Source: Achromobacter deleyi (lineage in GTDB: Bacteria; Pseudomonadota; Gammaproteobacteria; Burkholderiales; Burkholderiaceae_B). From it: a stretch of 64,000 nucleotides of DNA. This document shows, one piece after another, positions 46,725-56,315 of the stretch (position 1 is its first letter; every line of letters begins with the position of its first letter). The stretch spans positions 1 through 64,000 of the forward strand of contig NZ_CADIJO010000010.1 of the NCBI RefSeq assembly GCF_902859705.1, read 5' to 3'. The notes beneath the pieces were generated by a model. The model saw nothing but the letters and a program-made list of their open reading frames with translations, was not told the DNA's origin and made no database searches. Both the position numbers and the translations under genes were made by a program.

Positions 46725-47140
46725 TACAGATTCCCGTTAATTGAACAGACATGCGCTTGCGGGCGCCCCGCAACACCAGCGGCAACGCCGCGCATGACAG
46801 GAACGGATTCTAGGAACGCTATGTGTCAGTTTTCGGGACACAAGCGGAAACAGCTGACTCACACTGCAATCAAGGGCGATCTGTGGCGTATGGCCGACAG
46901 CGACAATGCGTGCCGAGCCGCTGCATGGGGTGTCATGCAGGTGTGTTATTCAAGAGGCCTCGACGGCCCCTCGCATCCATCTGTCTCAATCTTCCCGCCA
47001 ATTTGTCTCATCCCGCCGCACGCGTGGTTCTACGTGCGATACCCCGGTGTAAATTCTGCCGCACATTCAGGTCGGGCCGCGCCAGGCCGCATTGAATGAC
47101 TTCCCGCAGACACTGATTTCACCGACGGTACAGGCCGAAC
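46725..47140. other. 416-base gap between porin and acid-phosphatase genes
   Basis: This divergent region must hold both promoters. The only distinct element seen is an inverted repeat GTGTC-N8-GGACAC (46823-46840 area), about 100 bases before the porin start, a possible operator. TAAATT near 47050 could be a -10 for the phosphatase gene. Open frames across it are short and have no ribosome sites; I see no gene. Confidence 0.4.
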
Positions 47141-47968
47141 ATGCGCTCGAGAATTTCCAAGACGGCAACCCTTTTTGCGCTGGCCCTGGCCGGCATGAAC
47201 GCCGGGGTCGCTGCCGCGCAGGACGCGCCCGGCCCCAAAGTCACCGATCCGCACTTCCAGCTGGCGGCCGGCTATATCCCGCCCAAGGAACTGCCCGACA
47301 GCCTGGAACTGCTCGGCCCCCCGCCCGCCAAGGGCAGCGCGGCGCTGGCCCGCGATGAAGAAGCCCGCACCGCCACGATCCCCCTGCGCGGCAAGGCACG
47401 CGCCGGCCTGGCAAGGCTGGACGCCGATCTGCAGTTTCCGCAGCCGGCCGCGAACTTCTCGTGCGCGATGGGCATCGACATCAGCGAGACCACCACGCCG
47501 CGCCTGTTCGTGCTGATGCAGCGCGTGCTGACCGACGCCGGCCTGTCCACCTACGGCGTCAAGAACACCTACAACCGCACCCGTCCGTTTGTGGTGCACA
47601 ACGAGGGCACCTGCTTCGCCGAGCAGGAACCGCTGCTGCGCAACGACGGCTCCTATCCTTCGGGCCATACCGCTGCGGGCTGGGCCTGGGCGCTGGTGCT
47701 GGCCGAACTCAATCCTGAACGAACCGACGCGCTGCTGCGCCGCGGCCTGGAATTCGGCCAAAGCCGCGTCATCTGCAATGCGCACTGGCAAAGCGATGTC
47801 GACGCCGGCCGCACGATGGGCGCTGCGACCGTGGCCAAGCTGCACACCAACGCCGAATTCCTGGCCGACATGGCGGCCGCCCGCCAGGAAGTGCTGGCGG
47901 CCAAGGCCAATGGCGCAGCGCCCAAGCAGAACTGCGGTGTGGAAGACGCCGTCTTGTCGGCGCGTTGA
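47141..47968 (+). CDS. Class A non-specific acid phosphatase (PAP2 family), exported
   Basis: 275 residues with a signal peptide (about 1-26, ending GVAAAQ). The class A signature is complete: K141 to R148-P149 (KNTYNRTRP), the central YPSGHT at 172-177, and S208-R209 with H215 and D219 (SRVICNAHWQSD). It releases phosphate from organic phosphomonoesters in the periplasm. An outer-membrane protein gene follows 48 bases later on the same strand. Confidence 0.92.
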   Translation: MRSRISKTATLFALALAGMNAGVAAAQDAPGPKVTDPHFQLAAGYIPPKELPDSLELLGPPPAKGSAALARDEEARTATIPLRGKARAGLARLDADLQFPQPAANFSCAMGIDISETTTPRLFVLMQRVLTDAGLSTYGVKNTYNRTRPFVVHNEGTCFAEQEPLLRNDGSYPSGHTAAGWAWALVLAELNPERTDALLRRGLEFGQSRVICNAHWQSDVDAGRTMGAATVAKLHTNAEFLADMAAARQEVLAAKANGAAPKQNCGVEDAVLSAR

Positions 47969-48016
47969 TCGGCGCGCATCGCCACGCCTTTCCAGACATT
48001 GCTTCATCAGGAAATC

Positions 48017-48808
48017 ATGCGGTCTTTCGTCCCCACCTTGATCCTCGCCACTGCGCTGTCCGCCCTGTCCGGCGCGGCGTTGGCCGACAACCCGCTGCCC
48101 ATCAGCCCGCTGCTCAAGGACAACGCCAACAGCGGCGACAGCTGGAGCGTCAGCGCCAGCCCCTATATCTGGGCCGCGAGCCTGAGCGGCAAGGCCGGCC
48201 AATTCGGCCAGCCGGCCAGCAAGATCGATTCCAGCTTCAGCAAGATCTTCAGCGACCTGGACCTGGCCTTCATGGGCGCCATCGAAGCCCGGCGCCAACG
48301 CGTCAGCCTGCTGGGCGACGTCATGTACAGCCGCCTGTCGGTCAGCGGCAAGAACCGCATCGGCGTGCTCAGCAAGGAAGTCGACATCACGTCCAAGTCG
48401 TTCTCCGGCTTTCTAGGGGCAGGCTACAGCGTGGCCGAATCCGATCGCGGCCACCTGGACGTCGTCGGCGGCGGGCGCCTCTGGTATGCCAGCACCGAGA
48501 TTTCACTGAAGGGCGGACGGCTGGACGGCAAGGGTGAACGCGACAGCGCGACGTGGATCGACGCCGTCGTCGGCCTGCGCGGACGCTACATGCTGGATGA
48601 CAGCTGGTTCGTGACCGGATGGGGCCTCGTCGGCGCGGGCCAGGCCCGGCTCGACTGGGACGCCACCGCGGCATTTGGCTACCAGTTCAAGAACAATTTT
48701 TCCGCGGTGCTGGGCTATCGCGCGCTGGGCGTGAACTACAACCGCAACGGCTTCATCTACAACGTGGTTCAGCAAGGCCCGATCATGGGGCTGGCCTACC
48801 GCTTCTGA
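48017..48808 (+). CDS. Outer-membrane beta-barrel protein of unknown function
   Basis: 263 residues from the ATG at 48017 after CAGGAAA. A Sec signal ends SGAALADNP. The mature part starts WSVSASPYIWAASLSGKAG and alternates short amphipathic strands such as LDVVGGGRLWYASTEI and AAFGYQFKNNFSAVLGYRAL with loops. The C-terminus is GLAYRF, the phenylalanine-ended barrel signal. It resembles the small OmpA/OmpW-like barrels often named only as outer membrane protein. It may be co-transcribed with the phosphatase gene. Its end overlaps the convergent AraC gene by 13 bases. Confidence 0.82.
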   Translation: MRSFVPTLILATALSALSGAALADNPLPISPLLKDNANSGDSWSVSASPYIWAASLSGKAGQFGQPASKIDSSFSKIFSDLDLAFMGAIEARRQRVSLLGDVMYSRLSVSGKNRIGVLSKEVDITSKSFSGFLGAGYSVAESDRGHLDVVGGGRLWYASTEISLKGGRLDGKGERDSATWIDAVVGLRGRYMLDDSWFVTGWGLVGAGQARLDWDATAAFGYQFKNNFSAVLGYRALGVNYNRNGFIYNVVQQGPIMGLAYRF

Positions 48809-49821
48809 TCCGCGCCGTAGGCCGCGAAATGCTGCGATAGCTGGGGCGCCCCGCCAGTGATGGACACGGGCCAGTGTTCACGATCACGCGCGTCTTGCGG
48901 CGTCATGCCAAAGCGCTCGATGAACGCCTTGCGGAACTTGCCGGTATCCGCAAACCCCGTATCGGCGGCGATCCGCGCCGTGGCGACCGCGGCGTTGCGC
49001 GGATCGATCAACGCGGCGTAGGCGGCATCCAGCCGCTTGCTCTTGATGACGTGGGCAATGCCGCCCAGATCGGCAAACGCGCGATACAGATGGGCGCGCG
49101 AGACGCTGAAGCGCTGCATCAGCATGTCCGGGCCCAGCTTCGGGTCTGCCAGGTAGCGGTCGATGAAGGCCAGCGTGCGTGCGCGCAGCGCCCGTCCCAG
49201 CACGGATTGCGGTTCATCCTGGGCGGGGCCCGCCCCTGCCAGGCCCGCCGACAGCAAGGTCATCAGCGCATCCTGCACCGCGACGTCCTCGCTGGCGGAC
49301 AGATCGCCGGACACCGCATGCAGCCCTTGCAGATAATCCACCAGCAGCCGCGTGATCGGCAGCCGGGGATCCAGCGCGAAGCCGTGCAGGTCGCGCGCGC
49401 CCAGCAATTTATCGATGCTGGCGCGCGGCACCGTCGTGGCCAGGCGCACGCCCGCGTCCACCTCGCAGGCGTAGGGCCGCGACAGGTCGATGATGCAGAT
49501 GCCCCCGGGCGCGGCGACGGCATTGCGCCCGGCAAAGTCGCCACGGATCGAGCCGGCCACCAGCACGTGCACCAGATAATGGTCGATGGGGCTTCGGGCG
49601 ATGGTCCAGCGGTCGCGCCTGTAGCGCTGGGCATTGAAGGCCGTGGACCCCAGCGTCAAGCCGGCCACGGTGCGGATGCGCATCGTGCCTTCCAGCGTCG
49701 CGGCCTCGTCATCGGCCATCGGCGTCGTGTCGCAGAACGGCCGCGTGACCTCGCGCCAGTAGTCGTTGCGAAGCGCGGGCTCGACTGCGTCCGTGGAAAT
49801 AAGGATATCCGTGGAGGCCAT
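48796..49821 (-). CDS. AraC-family transcriptional regulator
   Basis: 341 residues from the ATG at 49821 (MASTDILISTDAVEPALRND); the frame is open above but the extra residues look like non-coding translation. The N-terminal AraC_binding_2-like domain (about 25-200) includes RRDRWTIARSPIDHYLVHVL and GICIIDLSRPYACEV. The C-terminal double helix-turn-helix has LMQRFSVSRAHLYRAFADLG and IAADTGFADTGKFRKAFIER. It is divergent from chaA, whose start is 225 bases away. Its target is unknown. Confidence 0.88.
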   Translation of the reverse strand: MASTDILISTDAVEPALRNDYWREVTRPFCDTTPMADDEAATLEGTMRIRTVAGLTLGSTAFNAQRYRRDRWTIARSPIDHYLVHVLVAGSIRGDFAGRNAVAAPGGICIIDLSRPYACEVDAGVRLATTVPRASIDKLLGARDLHGFALDPRLPITRLLVDYLQGLHAVSGDLSASEDVAVQDALMTLLSAGLAGAGPAQDEPQSVLGRALRARTLAFIDRYLADPKLGPDMLMQRFSVSRAHLYRAFADLGGIAHVIKSKRLDAAYAALIDPRNAAVATARIAADTGFADTGKFRKAFIERFGMTPQDARDREHWPVSITGGAPQLSQHFAAYGADQKR

Positions 49822-50046
49822 GATGAGGTCTTCTTCTTTGAGAGCGATCAACCGCAGGATAACCGACGCAAGTGGCTTTGCCGCCGCTATGTGTGACGAT
49901 CCGGGCACGGCGGCCCGCTTGAGCGCGACGCCCGATCGGTTAAAATCGCATTCACTCAAGCGCACTTGCGCTTACCCCGCCAGGACGACCTGGCCGGCGT
50001 GTCACTCCTAGGGACGACCCTGTCATCTTTCACGGAAAGAACAGCG

Positions 50047-51207
50047 ATGCCCGTCCCCTCCTCTTCTGCACACCCCTCTCGCATCCCCAAGACCACCTGG
50101 CTGAAACTGGGCTGGGCCTGGCTGGTCGTGATTGCCTTCACCGTCTACGGCGGCACGTGGCTCGCGCAGCCGCTGACCCCGGTGGCCGCGATGCTCTGCT
50201 TCGCCGTCCTGTTCTTCACCATCGTCGCGGCCTCGTTTGGCGTGGTGCACGAAGCGGACCTGCTGGCCCACAAGCTGGGCGAACCCTACGGCACGCTGAT
50301 CCTGACGCTGTCCATCGTCTCGATCGAGGTGATCCTGATCGCGTCGATGCTGCTGGGCCCGGGAGAATTTCCCACCATCGGCCGCGACTCGATCTTCGCG
50401 GTGATGATGATCATCCTGAACCTCGTCATGGGGCTTTGCCTGGTCGTGGGCGGCCTGAAACACGGCGAACAGGAATACAACGCGCAAGGCGCCAACGCCT
50501 ACCTGACGATGATCGTGCTGCTGACCGGCACCGCGCTCGTCCTGCCCAACTACCTGTCGGGCGCCGGCGAATTCACGACCTTGCAGGCCTGGACCATTGC
50601 CGCCATCACGGCCGGCCTGTATGCGGTGTTCCTGGGGCTGCAGATGGGCCGCGAAAAGCGGCTGTTCATCCAGCCGCCCGCGGGGCAGATGGCCGTGGCC
50701 GCCGGTAGCGCGACCCCTGCGCCCAACGAGCCGGCCACCGAATCGGGCGACAACACCTCGATCTGGCGCAGCAGCGCGCTGCTGCTGGGCATGATCATCC
50801 CCATCGTGCTGCTGGCGCACCACCTGGCCATCGTCATCGACTACGGCGTGGTCACGGCCGGCGCGCCCATTGCCGTCAGCGGCGTGCTGATCGCCATCAT
50901 CGTCTTCACCCCGGAATCACTGACCGCGATCAAGGCCGCGCGCAGCAATGAAATGCAGCGCTCGGTCAACCTGTGCCTGGGCGCCTTCGTGTCGACCGTC
51001 GGCCTGACCGTCCCCGCCGTGCTCGTCATCGGCCTGGTGACCGGCAAGCAGGTCGTCATGGGCATATCGATGCTGGAAACGGTATTGCTGGGGCTGACGG
51101 TGCTGCTGGGCATGCTGTCTTTCAATAGCCAGCGGACGTCCGTCATGCAGGGCGCGATGCACCTGGCGCTGTTTGCGGTGTACGGCTTTTTATTATTCAA
51201 CCCCTGA
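50047..51207 (+). CDS. chaA: Sodium-potassium/calcium:proton antiporter ChaA
   Basis: 386 residues from the ATG at 50047 after CGGAAAG. About eleven hydrophobic segments carry the two CaCA alpha repeats: FGVVHEADLLAHKLGEPYGT then LTLSIVSIEVILIASMLLG, and VFTPESLTAIKAARSNEMQR then SVNLCLGAFVSTVGLTVPAV. A hydrophilic loop of about 40 residues (residues 215-255) separates the halves. ChaA expels Ca2+, Na+ or K+ in exchange for protons at alkaline pH. Confidence 0.92.
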   Translation: MPVPSSSAHPSRIPKTTWLKLGWAWLVVIAFTVYGGTWLAQPLTPVAAMLCFAVLFFTIVAASFGVVHEADLLAHKLGEPYGTLILTLSIVSIEVILIASMLLGPGEFPTIGRDSIFAVMMIILNLVMGLCLVVGGLKHGEQEYNAQGANAYLTMIVLLTGTALVLPNYLSGAGEFTTLQAWTIAAITAGLYAVFLGLQMGREKRLFIQPPAGQMAVAAGSATPAPNEPATESGDNTSIWRSSALLLGMIIPIVLLAHHLAIVIDYGVVTAGAPIAVSGVLIAIIVFTPESLTAIKAARSNEMQRSVNLCLGAFVSTVGLTVPAVLVIGLVTGKQVVMGISMLETVLLGLTVLLGMLSFNSQRTSVMQGAMHLALFAVYGFLLFNP

Positions 51208-51392
51208 AGCGGAATCGCTGACGTTGAACGCGCGCCCGATATTCGTCATGGCAACGAACCGCCAGCTTCAGTATTGCGACGACCAGGCAGCATGCATCGG
51301 CCACGGCATATTCGAGTCTGGCTCGAAACGGCGAAGACAGGGCTTGAATAAAGCTGGAGGGAGACTTGCAGGGAGGGGGTAAAGCGCAGAGG

Positions 51393-51467
51393 TGGCGCGC
51401 CCGACAGGAATCGAACCTGTATCAAGAGCTTCGGAAACTCTCATTCTATCCATTGAACTACGGGCGC
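51393..51467 (-). tRNA. tRNA-Arg (anticodon CCG)
   Basis: Read on the minus strand the gene begins GCGCCCG and ends CGGGCGC, G, then an encoded CCA (51393-51395). The anticodon arm AGAGT-TTCCGAA-GCTCT gives anticodon CCG, decoding CGG. The T arm has GGTTCGATTCC. A TACAAT at 51484-51489 on the minus strand is a suitable -10 element about 17 bases before the mature 5' end. Confidence 0.95.
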
Positions 51468-51587
51468 AGCGCAAGGAGGCGGTATTGTACCTAGTTTTGC
51501 GCAATCTGCATGAAGCAGATCAAACCATAGGGAAAACTCCGCGAAAACCCGTGTCCGGGGGTTGGACGCGTGTCCATGACACCGTTA

Positions 51588-51593
51588 TATAAT
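51588..51593 (+). promoter_or_regulatory. -10 element upstream of the diheme cytochrome gene
   Basis: A perfect TATAAT lies about 105 bases before the cytochrome start. TTGGAC 20 bases further up is a poor -35 by spacing. Between them is a small hairpin GTGTC-CAT-GACAC. Confidence 0.45.
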
Positions 51594-51698
51594 CCAGCGT
51601 TTGCTTGCAAGGCGGTCTGCTTTTGCCGCCCTTTGTGCAGTACTGATTTTCTGTTGCCGCCGCCAGGCGCCCCCGGTACCCGTTAGCAGGATTTGGTC

Positions 51699-52610
51699 AT
51701 GAGCAACGAGCAGGAACACATAGAAGAGCACTCCTCCCCCATCAAGACCCCGAAGCAACTGGTCGTCACCATCGTCCTATCCTTCGTGGTGCCCATCGCG
51801 ATCATCATCCTGTTGGTGAATCTGGTCGTATCAGGCACCAAGGTAGGCGCCGGCTCGGACACCCTGTCCAACGAAGCCGTCACCAAACGCATTGCCCCAG
51901 TCGCCGGTTTCGATCTGGTCGACGCCAACGCCCCCAAGGTCTTCAAGACGGGCGAACAAGTCTTTGCCGCCGTCTGTACGGCCTGTCATACCGCCGGTGT
52001 GGCGGGCGCCCCCAAGATCGGCGACAACTCCGCTTGGGCGCCCTTCATCCAGTCCGGCTTTGACGCCATGATGAACGTGGCCCTGCATGGCAAGGGCGGC
52101 ATGCCCGCCAAGGGCGGCAACCCCACGCTGTCCGACTACGAAGTGGCCCGCGCCGTGGTCTACATGGCCAACAAGTCCGGCGGCTCGCTGCCCGAACCGG
52201 CCGCCCCCGCGGAAGAAGGCGCCAAGAAGGAAGCCGACGCCACGCCGGCCGCGGCGCCCGCTGCCGCTGCCCCTGCTGCTGCAGCCCCCGCTGCGGCCGC
52301 CCCTGCCGCCGCCGCTGCACCGGCTCCTGCTGCTGCGCCGGCTCCCGCGCAGTCCACCGCTGCCGTCAATCCGGCCGGCGAAAAGCTCTACAAGAGCGTC
52401 TGCTTCGCCTGTCACGCCACCGGCGTGGCCAACGCGCCCAAGTTCGGCGACAAGGCCGCCTGGGACCCTTACATCAAGACCGGCATGGACGCGATGGTCA
52501 AGGTCGCCATGCAAGGCAAGCCGCCGATGCCCCCCAAGGGCGGCGCGGCCAACGCCTCGGAAGACGACATCCGCGCGGCCGTGCAGTACATGGTGGACGC
52601 CGCCAAATAA
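51699..52610 (+). CDS. Membrane-anchored diheme c-type cytochrome (cytochrome c5-like, two domains)
   Basis: 303 residues from the ATG at 51699 after CAGGA. One N-terminal membrane anchor spans residues 21-44. It carries two cytochrome c5-type domains, each with a CxxCH haem site (C93-H97 CTACH and C235-H239 CFACH) and an axial methionine in GKGGMPAKGG and KPPMPPKGG. The domains are joined by an Ala/Pro-rich linker of about 55 residues (168-222). The two domains are clearly duplicates (VAGAPKIGDNSAW and VANAPKFGDKAAW). It probably ferries electrons between membrane complexes and a terminal oxidase or reductase in the periplasm. A clear terminator follows. Confidence 0.9.
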   Translation: MSNEQEHIEEHSSPIKTPKQLVVTIVLSFVVPIAIIILLVNLVVSGTKVGAGSDTLSNEAVTKRIAPVAGFDLVDANAPKVFKTGEQVFAAVCTACHTAGVAGAPKIGDNSAWAPFIQSGFDAMMNVALHGKGGMPAKGGNPTLSDYEVARAVVYMANKSGGSLPEPAAPAEEGAKKEADATPAAAPAAAAPAAAAPAAAAPAAAAAPAPAAAPAPAQSTAAVNPAGEKLYKSVCFACHATGVANAPKFGDKAAWDPYIKTGMDAMVKVAMQGKPPMPPKGGAANASEDDIRAAVQYMVDAAK

Positions 52611-52669
52611 GGCCGCATCCACGCCCCGCGGCGCACGCAGGGCGCCAGGCACACCACGCCCCCGCAAGA

Positions 52670-52701
52670 AAAAGCCCTTCGAGAAATCGAAGGGCTTTTT
52701 A
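52670..52701. terminator. Bidirectional intrinsic terminator
   Basis: AAAGCCCTTCGA, loop GAAA, TCGAAGGGCTTT followed by T. The 12-bp perfect stem with A and T flanks lies between the convergent cytochrome and hydroxyacyl-CoA dehydrogenase genes. Confidence 0.93.
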
Positions 52702-52724
52702 CATGGCGCACAGCCAGACGGGGA

Positions 52725-54251
52725 TCAGTCGGCGGCGGATGCCTTCAGCAAGGACATGCCCAGCTGCACGCGGCGCTGCAGCCACAGGCTGGGGCGATAG
52801 CGTGGGTCGCCCGTGACGCGCTGCATGCTCTTGAGGATTTCCAGGATGCGCTCGGCGCCCAGGGCATCGCCCAGCGCCAGCGGGCCCACCGGGTAACCCA
52901 GGCCCAGCGTCACGGCACGGTCGATGTCCTCGGGCGTGGCAATCTGCTGCTGCGCGATGTCGGCGGCGATGTTGACGATCATGGCCACGATGCGCTGGGC
53001 CACGAAACCCGGCGAATCCTGGATCACCGACACCGGCACGCCATCGCCCGCCAGCAAGGCATGGGCGGCATCGCGCCATTTGTCCTGCGTGGCCGGCGAC
53101 ACCATGATGCTGCGGCGGCGCGCCGTGTCAAAGGCTTGCAGCGTATCCAGGCCCACGGTGCGCGAGGCATCCAGGCCCTGCGCCGACACCGTGGTGGACA
53201 CGTCTTCGCCAAAGGGCGTGACGATGATGAGCGCGTCCGCGGCCGGCGATGCGCCCGACACCAGCGGCGCACCCAGCTTTTCCAGCAGCGCCGTGGCGCG
53301 TGCATAGCCCTCGGGATGCTTGGGGCTGATCCAGACCTTCAGGCCCTGCGGCAACGCCGGCACGGGCGGCTCGGCGGGCACCTGCTTCTGGCCGTCGACA
53401 TAGGTGTAGAAACCTTCGCCAGCCTTGCGGCCGATCAGGCCACCAGCCAGGCGAACGGTGGTGATGGGCGACGGACGGAAGCGCGGCTCGTCGAAGAACT
53501 GGCGATAGATCGATTCCATCACCGGGTGCGAGACATCCAGCGCGGTCAGGTCCAGCAGCTCGAACGGGCCCATGCGAAAACCGGCCTGCTCGCGCATGAT
53601 GGCATCCACCTGCGCGAAGGTCGCCACCGATTCCTGCGCCACGCGCAGGCCTTCCGTATTCATGCCACGGCCCGCATGATTGACGATGAAGCCGGGCATG
53701 TCCTTGGCGCGCACGGGCGTGTGGCCCATGCGGCGCGCCAGCTCGGCCAGCGCGTCGCCGGTTTCGGGCGCGCTGCGCAGGCCGTCGATCACCTCGACGA
53801 CCTTCATCAGCGCCACCGGGTTGAAGAAGTGGTAGCCCGCCACGCGCTGCGGCCGCTTGCACGCCGCGGCGATGGCGGTGATGGACAGCGACGAGGTATT
53901 CGAGGCCAGGATGCAGTCATCGGCCACCACGCCTTCCAGCGCGGCAAACAGGTCACGCTTGACGTCCAGGCGCTCGACGATGGCTTCGACCACCAACTGG
54001 CACTGCGACATATCGGTCAGCGCCGTGGCCGATTCGACGCGGTCCAGCGCGGCCTGCGCATCGGCGGCCGACAGCTTGCCCTTCTGGGCCAGCTTGTCCC
54101 AGGTCTGGCGCAGCGATTCGCGCGCCGCCGCCACTGCGTCGGCGCTGGTGTCGTACAGGCGCACGCGCAGACCGGCTTGCGCCGCGATCTGGGCAATGCC
54201 CCGCCCCATGGCCCCGGCGCCCACGACGCCGATGGTTTGAATCTCCGTCAT
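52725..54251 (-). CDS. 3-hydroxyacyl-CoA dehydrogenase (PaaH/FadB-like, long form)
   Basis: 508 residues from the ATG at 54251 after AGGAGAGAG. The NAD-binding motif is GAGAMGRGIAQIAAQAG at the N-terminus. The catalytic region includes ILASNTSSLSITAIA and RVAGYHFFNPVALMKVVEV with the active-site His and Glu. A C-terminal domain is present twice (about 185-280, and again 400-508 with SPGFVAQRIVAMIVN), as in the PaaH/PaaC class rather than the 280-residue short form. It oxidises 3-hydroxyacyl-CoA. A CoA-transferase gene lies 88 bases upstream on the same strand. Confidence 0.9.
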   Translation of the reverse strand: MTEIQTIGVVGAGAMGRGIAQIAAQAGLRVRLYDTSADAVAAARESLRQTWDKLAQKGKLSAADAQAALDRVESATALTDMSQCQLVVEAIVERLDVKRDLFAALEGVVADDCILASNTSSLSITAIAAACKRPQRVAGYHFFNPVALMKVVEVIDGLRSAPETGDALAELARRMGHTPVRAKDMPGFIVNHAGRGMNTEGLRVAQESVATFAQVDAIMREQAGFRMGPFELLDLTALDVSHPVMESIYRQFFDEPRFRPSPITTVRLAGGLIGRKAGEGFYTYVDGQKQVPAEPPVPALPQGLKVWISPKHPEGYARATALLEKLGAPLVSGASPAADALIIVTPFGEDVSTTVSAQGLDASRTVGLDTLQAFDTARRRSIMVSPATQDKWRDAAHALLAGDGVPVSVIQDSPGFVAQRIVAMIVNIAADIAQQQIATPEDIDRAVTLGLGYPVGPLALGDALGAERILEILKSMQRVTGDPRYRPSLWLQRRVQLGMSLLKASAAD

Positions 54252-54339
54252 CAACTCTCTCCTGCCTGTAATGGGAATAGTGTTCGCGCGCCGCGGCGCT
54301 TGCTGCCACGCGGCGGCAAGCGCCGCGCGGCCATATGAA

Positions 54340-55569
54340 TCAGGCCTGGCCCTGGGCCAGCGCCTGGATTTCTTCGGCGGACAAGCCCAGCTTTTCAGCC
54401 AGCACCTGCGCCGTGTGCTCGCCCAGCATGGGCGGCGGACGCCGGTATTGCACCGGGCTGCCCGAGAACTTCAGCGGACTGGCCGCCATGGGCACCGTGC
54501 CGGCCACCGGATGCGGCAGCTCGCGCTTCATGCCGCGTGCCAGCACCTGCGGATCTTCGTAGACCTGGTCCAGCGTATTGATGGGCCCGGCCGGCACGCC
54601 CACGCCTTCCAGCGCCGCCAGCCAGTAATCACGCGCCCCCGTGGCCATGCGCTCGACCAGCAAGGGCACGAGTTCTTCGCGGTTCTTCACGCGCTGCGGA
54701 TTGGTGGAAAACCGCGGATCCGCCGACAGCTCGGGCAAGCCGATGGCGCCGCAATAATTGCGGAACTGGCTGTCATTGCCCACTGCCACGATCAGGTGGC
54801 CATCACTGGCCGCAAAAACCTGATACGGCACCAGGTTCTGGTGCGCATTGCCGGCCCGCCGCGGCGCATTGCCGGAGGTCATGAAGTTCAGATTCTGGTT
54901 GGCCATCATGGCCACCTGGCAATCGAGCAGCGCCATGTCGATGTGCTGCCCCAGCCCGCTGACCGAACGCTCATGCAGCGCCGCCAGGATGCCCACGGTG
55001 GAATACATGCCGGTCATCAGATCCGCCACGGCCACGCCCGCCTTCTGCGGCCCGCCGCCCGGCAAATCATCGCGTTCGCCGGTGATGCTCATCAGCCCGC
55101 CCATGCCCTGGATCATGAAGTCATAGCCCGGACGGCTGGCATAAGGCCCGGTCTGGCCAAAGCCGGTGATGGAGCAATAGATGAGGCGCGGATTGATTTC
55201 CTTGAGGCTGTCGTAATCGAGCCCATATTTGGAAAGCCCGCCAACCTTGAAGTTTTCAACCAGGATGTCGCTCTGCAACGCCAATTCGCGCACCAGCTCG
55301 GCCCCACGCGGCGACGCGATGTCGAGCGCGACCGAAAACTTGTTGCGATTGGCAGACAGGTAGTAAGCCGCCTCGCTGGTGTCATTGCCCGCCGCATCCT
55401 TGAGATACGGAGGCCCCCAGGCGCGCGTGTCATCGCCCGCGCCGGGCCGTTCGATCTTGATGACCTCGGCCCCAAGATCGGCCAAGTTCTGCGTGCACCA
55501 AGGACCCGCCAACACACGAGTCAAATCCAACACACGCACACCAGTAAGAGGAGCAGGACGTTGCGACAT
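54340..55569 (-). CDS. CaiB/BaiF-family CoA-transferase
   Basis: 409 residues, family III CoA-transferase. Landmarks are VLDLTRVLAGPWCTQNLADL, the catalytic Asp in SRPGYDFMIQGMGG, and ALHERSVSGLGQHIDMALLD. These enzymes move CoA between acids such as formate/oxalate, carnitine or succinate derivatives; the substrate cannot be read off. With the adjacent dehydrogenases it probably activates an acid for beta-oxidation-like breakdown. The long non-coding gap with repeats B and C lies between it and the acyl-CoA dehydrogenase gene. Confidence 0.9.
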   Translation of the reverse strand: MSQRPAPLTGVRVLDLTRVLAGPWCTQNLADLGAEVIKIERPGAGDDTRAWGPPYLKDAAGNDTSEAAYYLSANRNKFSVALDIASPRGAELVRELALQSDILVENFKVGGLSKYGLDYDSLKEINPRLIYCSITGFGQTGPYASRPGYDFMIQGMGGLMSITGERDDLPGGGPQKAGVAVADLMTGMYSTVGILAALHERSVSGLGQHIDMALLDCQVAMMANQNLNFMTSGNAPRRAGNAHQNLVPYQVFAASDGHLIVAVGNDSQFRNYCGAIGLPELSADPRFSTNPQRVKNREELVPLLVERMATGARDYWLAALEGVGVPAGPINTLDQVYEDPQVLARGMKRELPHPVAGTVPMAASPLKFSGSPVQYRRPPPMLGEHTAQVLAEKLGLSAEEIQALAQGQA

Positions 55570-55691
55570 TTTTTATCTATTCGCGGCAAGAGTGATAGGT
55601 TAGGGGGGATATTAGCCGGTGGGGGCTTTGTGTGGCTTTTTGGGTGGTCGAGTGGCGGACGGTTGATTGCTTGAGTTTAGGTTCTTGAGAC

Positions 55692-55972
55692 GCTCTGCGG
55701 CGTGTGGCCGGGGGGACGCGGGGCTACGATTGCGGTCCGGAGCCTTCGCTCCGGACTGCCCCGTCCTCATCCTCGTACGCCTTCGGCTCCCTACGGATTC
55801 CGTCGGGCGCATCTACACGCCCCGCGTCCCCCCGGCCACACGCCACAGAGCTGCATCAGTTGCAATTTGACGTCGGCTGGGGCGGGCGGTGTGCTTGGCA
55901 TTTTTATGTCGAACTAGGGGGGTGGGCGGGGTGGGACGGTGCTCGCCTCGTGCCGGCCGCGCGGGCGGCCTT
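55692..55972 (-). repeat. Structured intergenic repeat, copy B (inverted)
   Basis: The arms 55693-55724 and 55819-55850 are 32 bases each and complementary except for one G/T position. The head (55725-55818), read on the minus strand, matches copies A and C through the blocks GATGCGCCCGA, GGAGCCGAAGGCG, CAGTCCGGAGCGAAGG and GGACCGCAATCG. The hairpin GTCCGGAGC-CTTC-GCTCCGGAC is at 55735-55756. The box GGCCGCGCGGGCGGCC lies at 55955-55970, 104 bases from the arm instead of 67 in A and C. The CTACG/CGTAG outer ends of A and C are missing. Confidence 0.9.
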
Positions 55973-56315
55973 ACGAGGCTTACGCGGCGTCTTGCGGGCC
56001 GCGTTGCCGCTATCGCGTGTGGGTGGAATTGCTGATTTCTAATGAGGAATGCCTGAGACATGGTGCTCTGATAATCCATCAGTCCTGCTTCAACTTAGAG
56101 AGAACACCCGCTCCACACCGTCCCTCTATCGGCGCGGATGCAATCCATAGAGCACCACCGCCCCACCGCCCGATGGGCGGCGCGCGAGACAGTCACCCCG
56201 CGCAAACCAGTACCTGCCGCGCCGCCCATCACCGCCCCTCCCCCCTGACGGGGAAACCATTAGAAAACCCATCTCCATAAGCGCGAAGCGCAACCGCAAC
56301 ACTGTCAGCAACACG

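Noticed and set aside
46816..47099. Open frame of about 90 codons in the porin/phosphatase gap
   Set aside because: There is no ribosome site, composition is odd, it overlaps the region where two promoters must lie, and no recognisable domain is present.
52230..52360. Repetitive GC-rich stretch suggesting a microsatellite or CRISPR-like array
   Set aside because: It is in frame and encodes the Ala/Pro linker of the diheme cytochrome. No spacer/repeat periodicity is seen.
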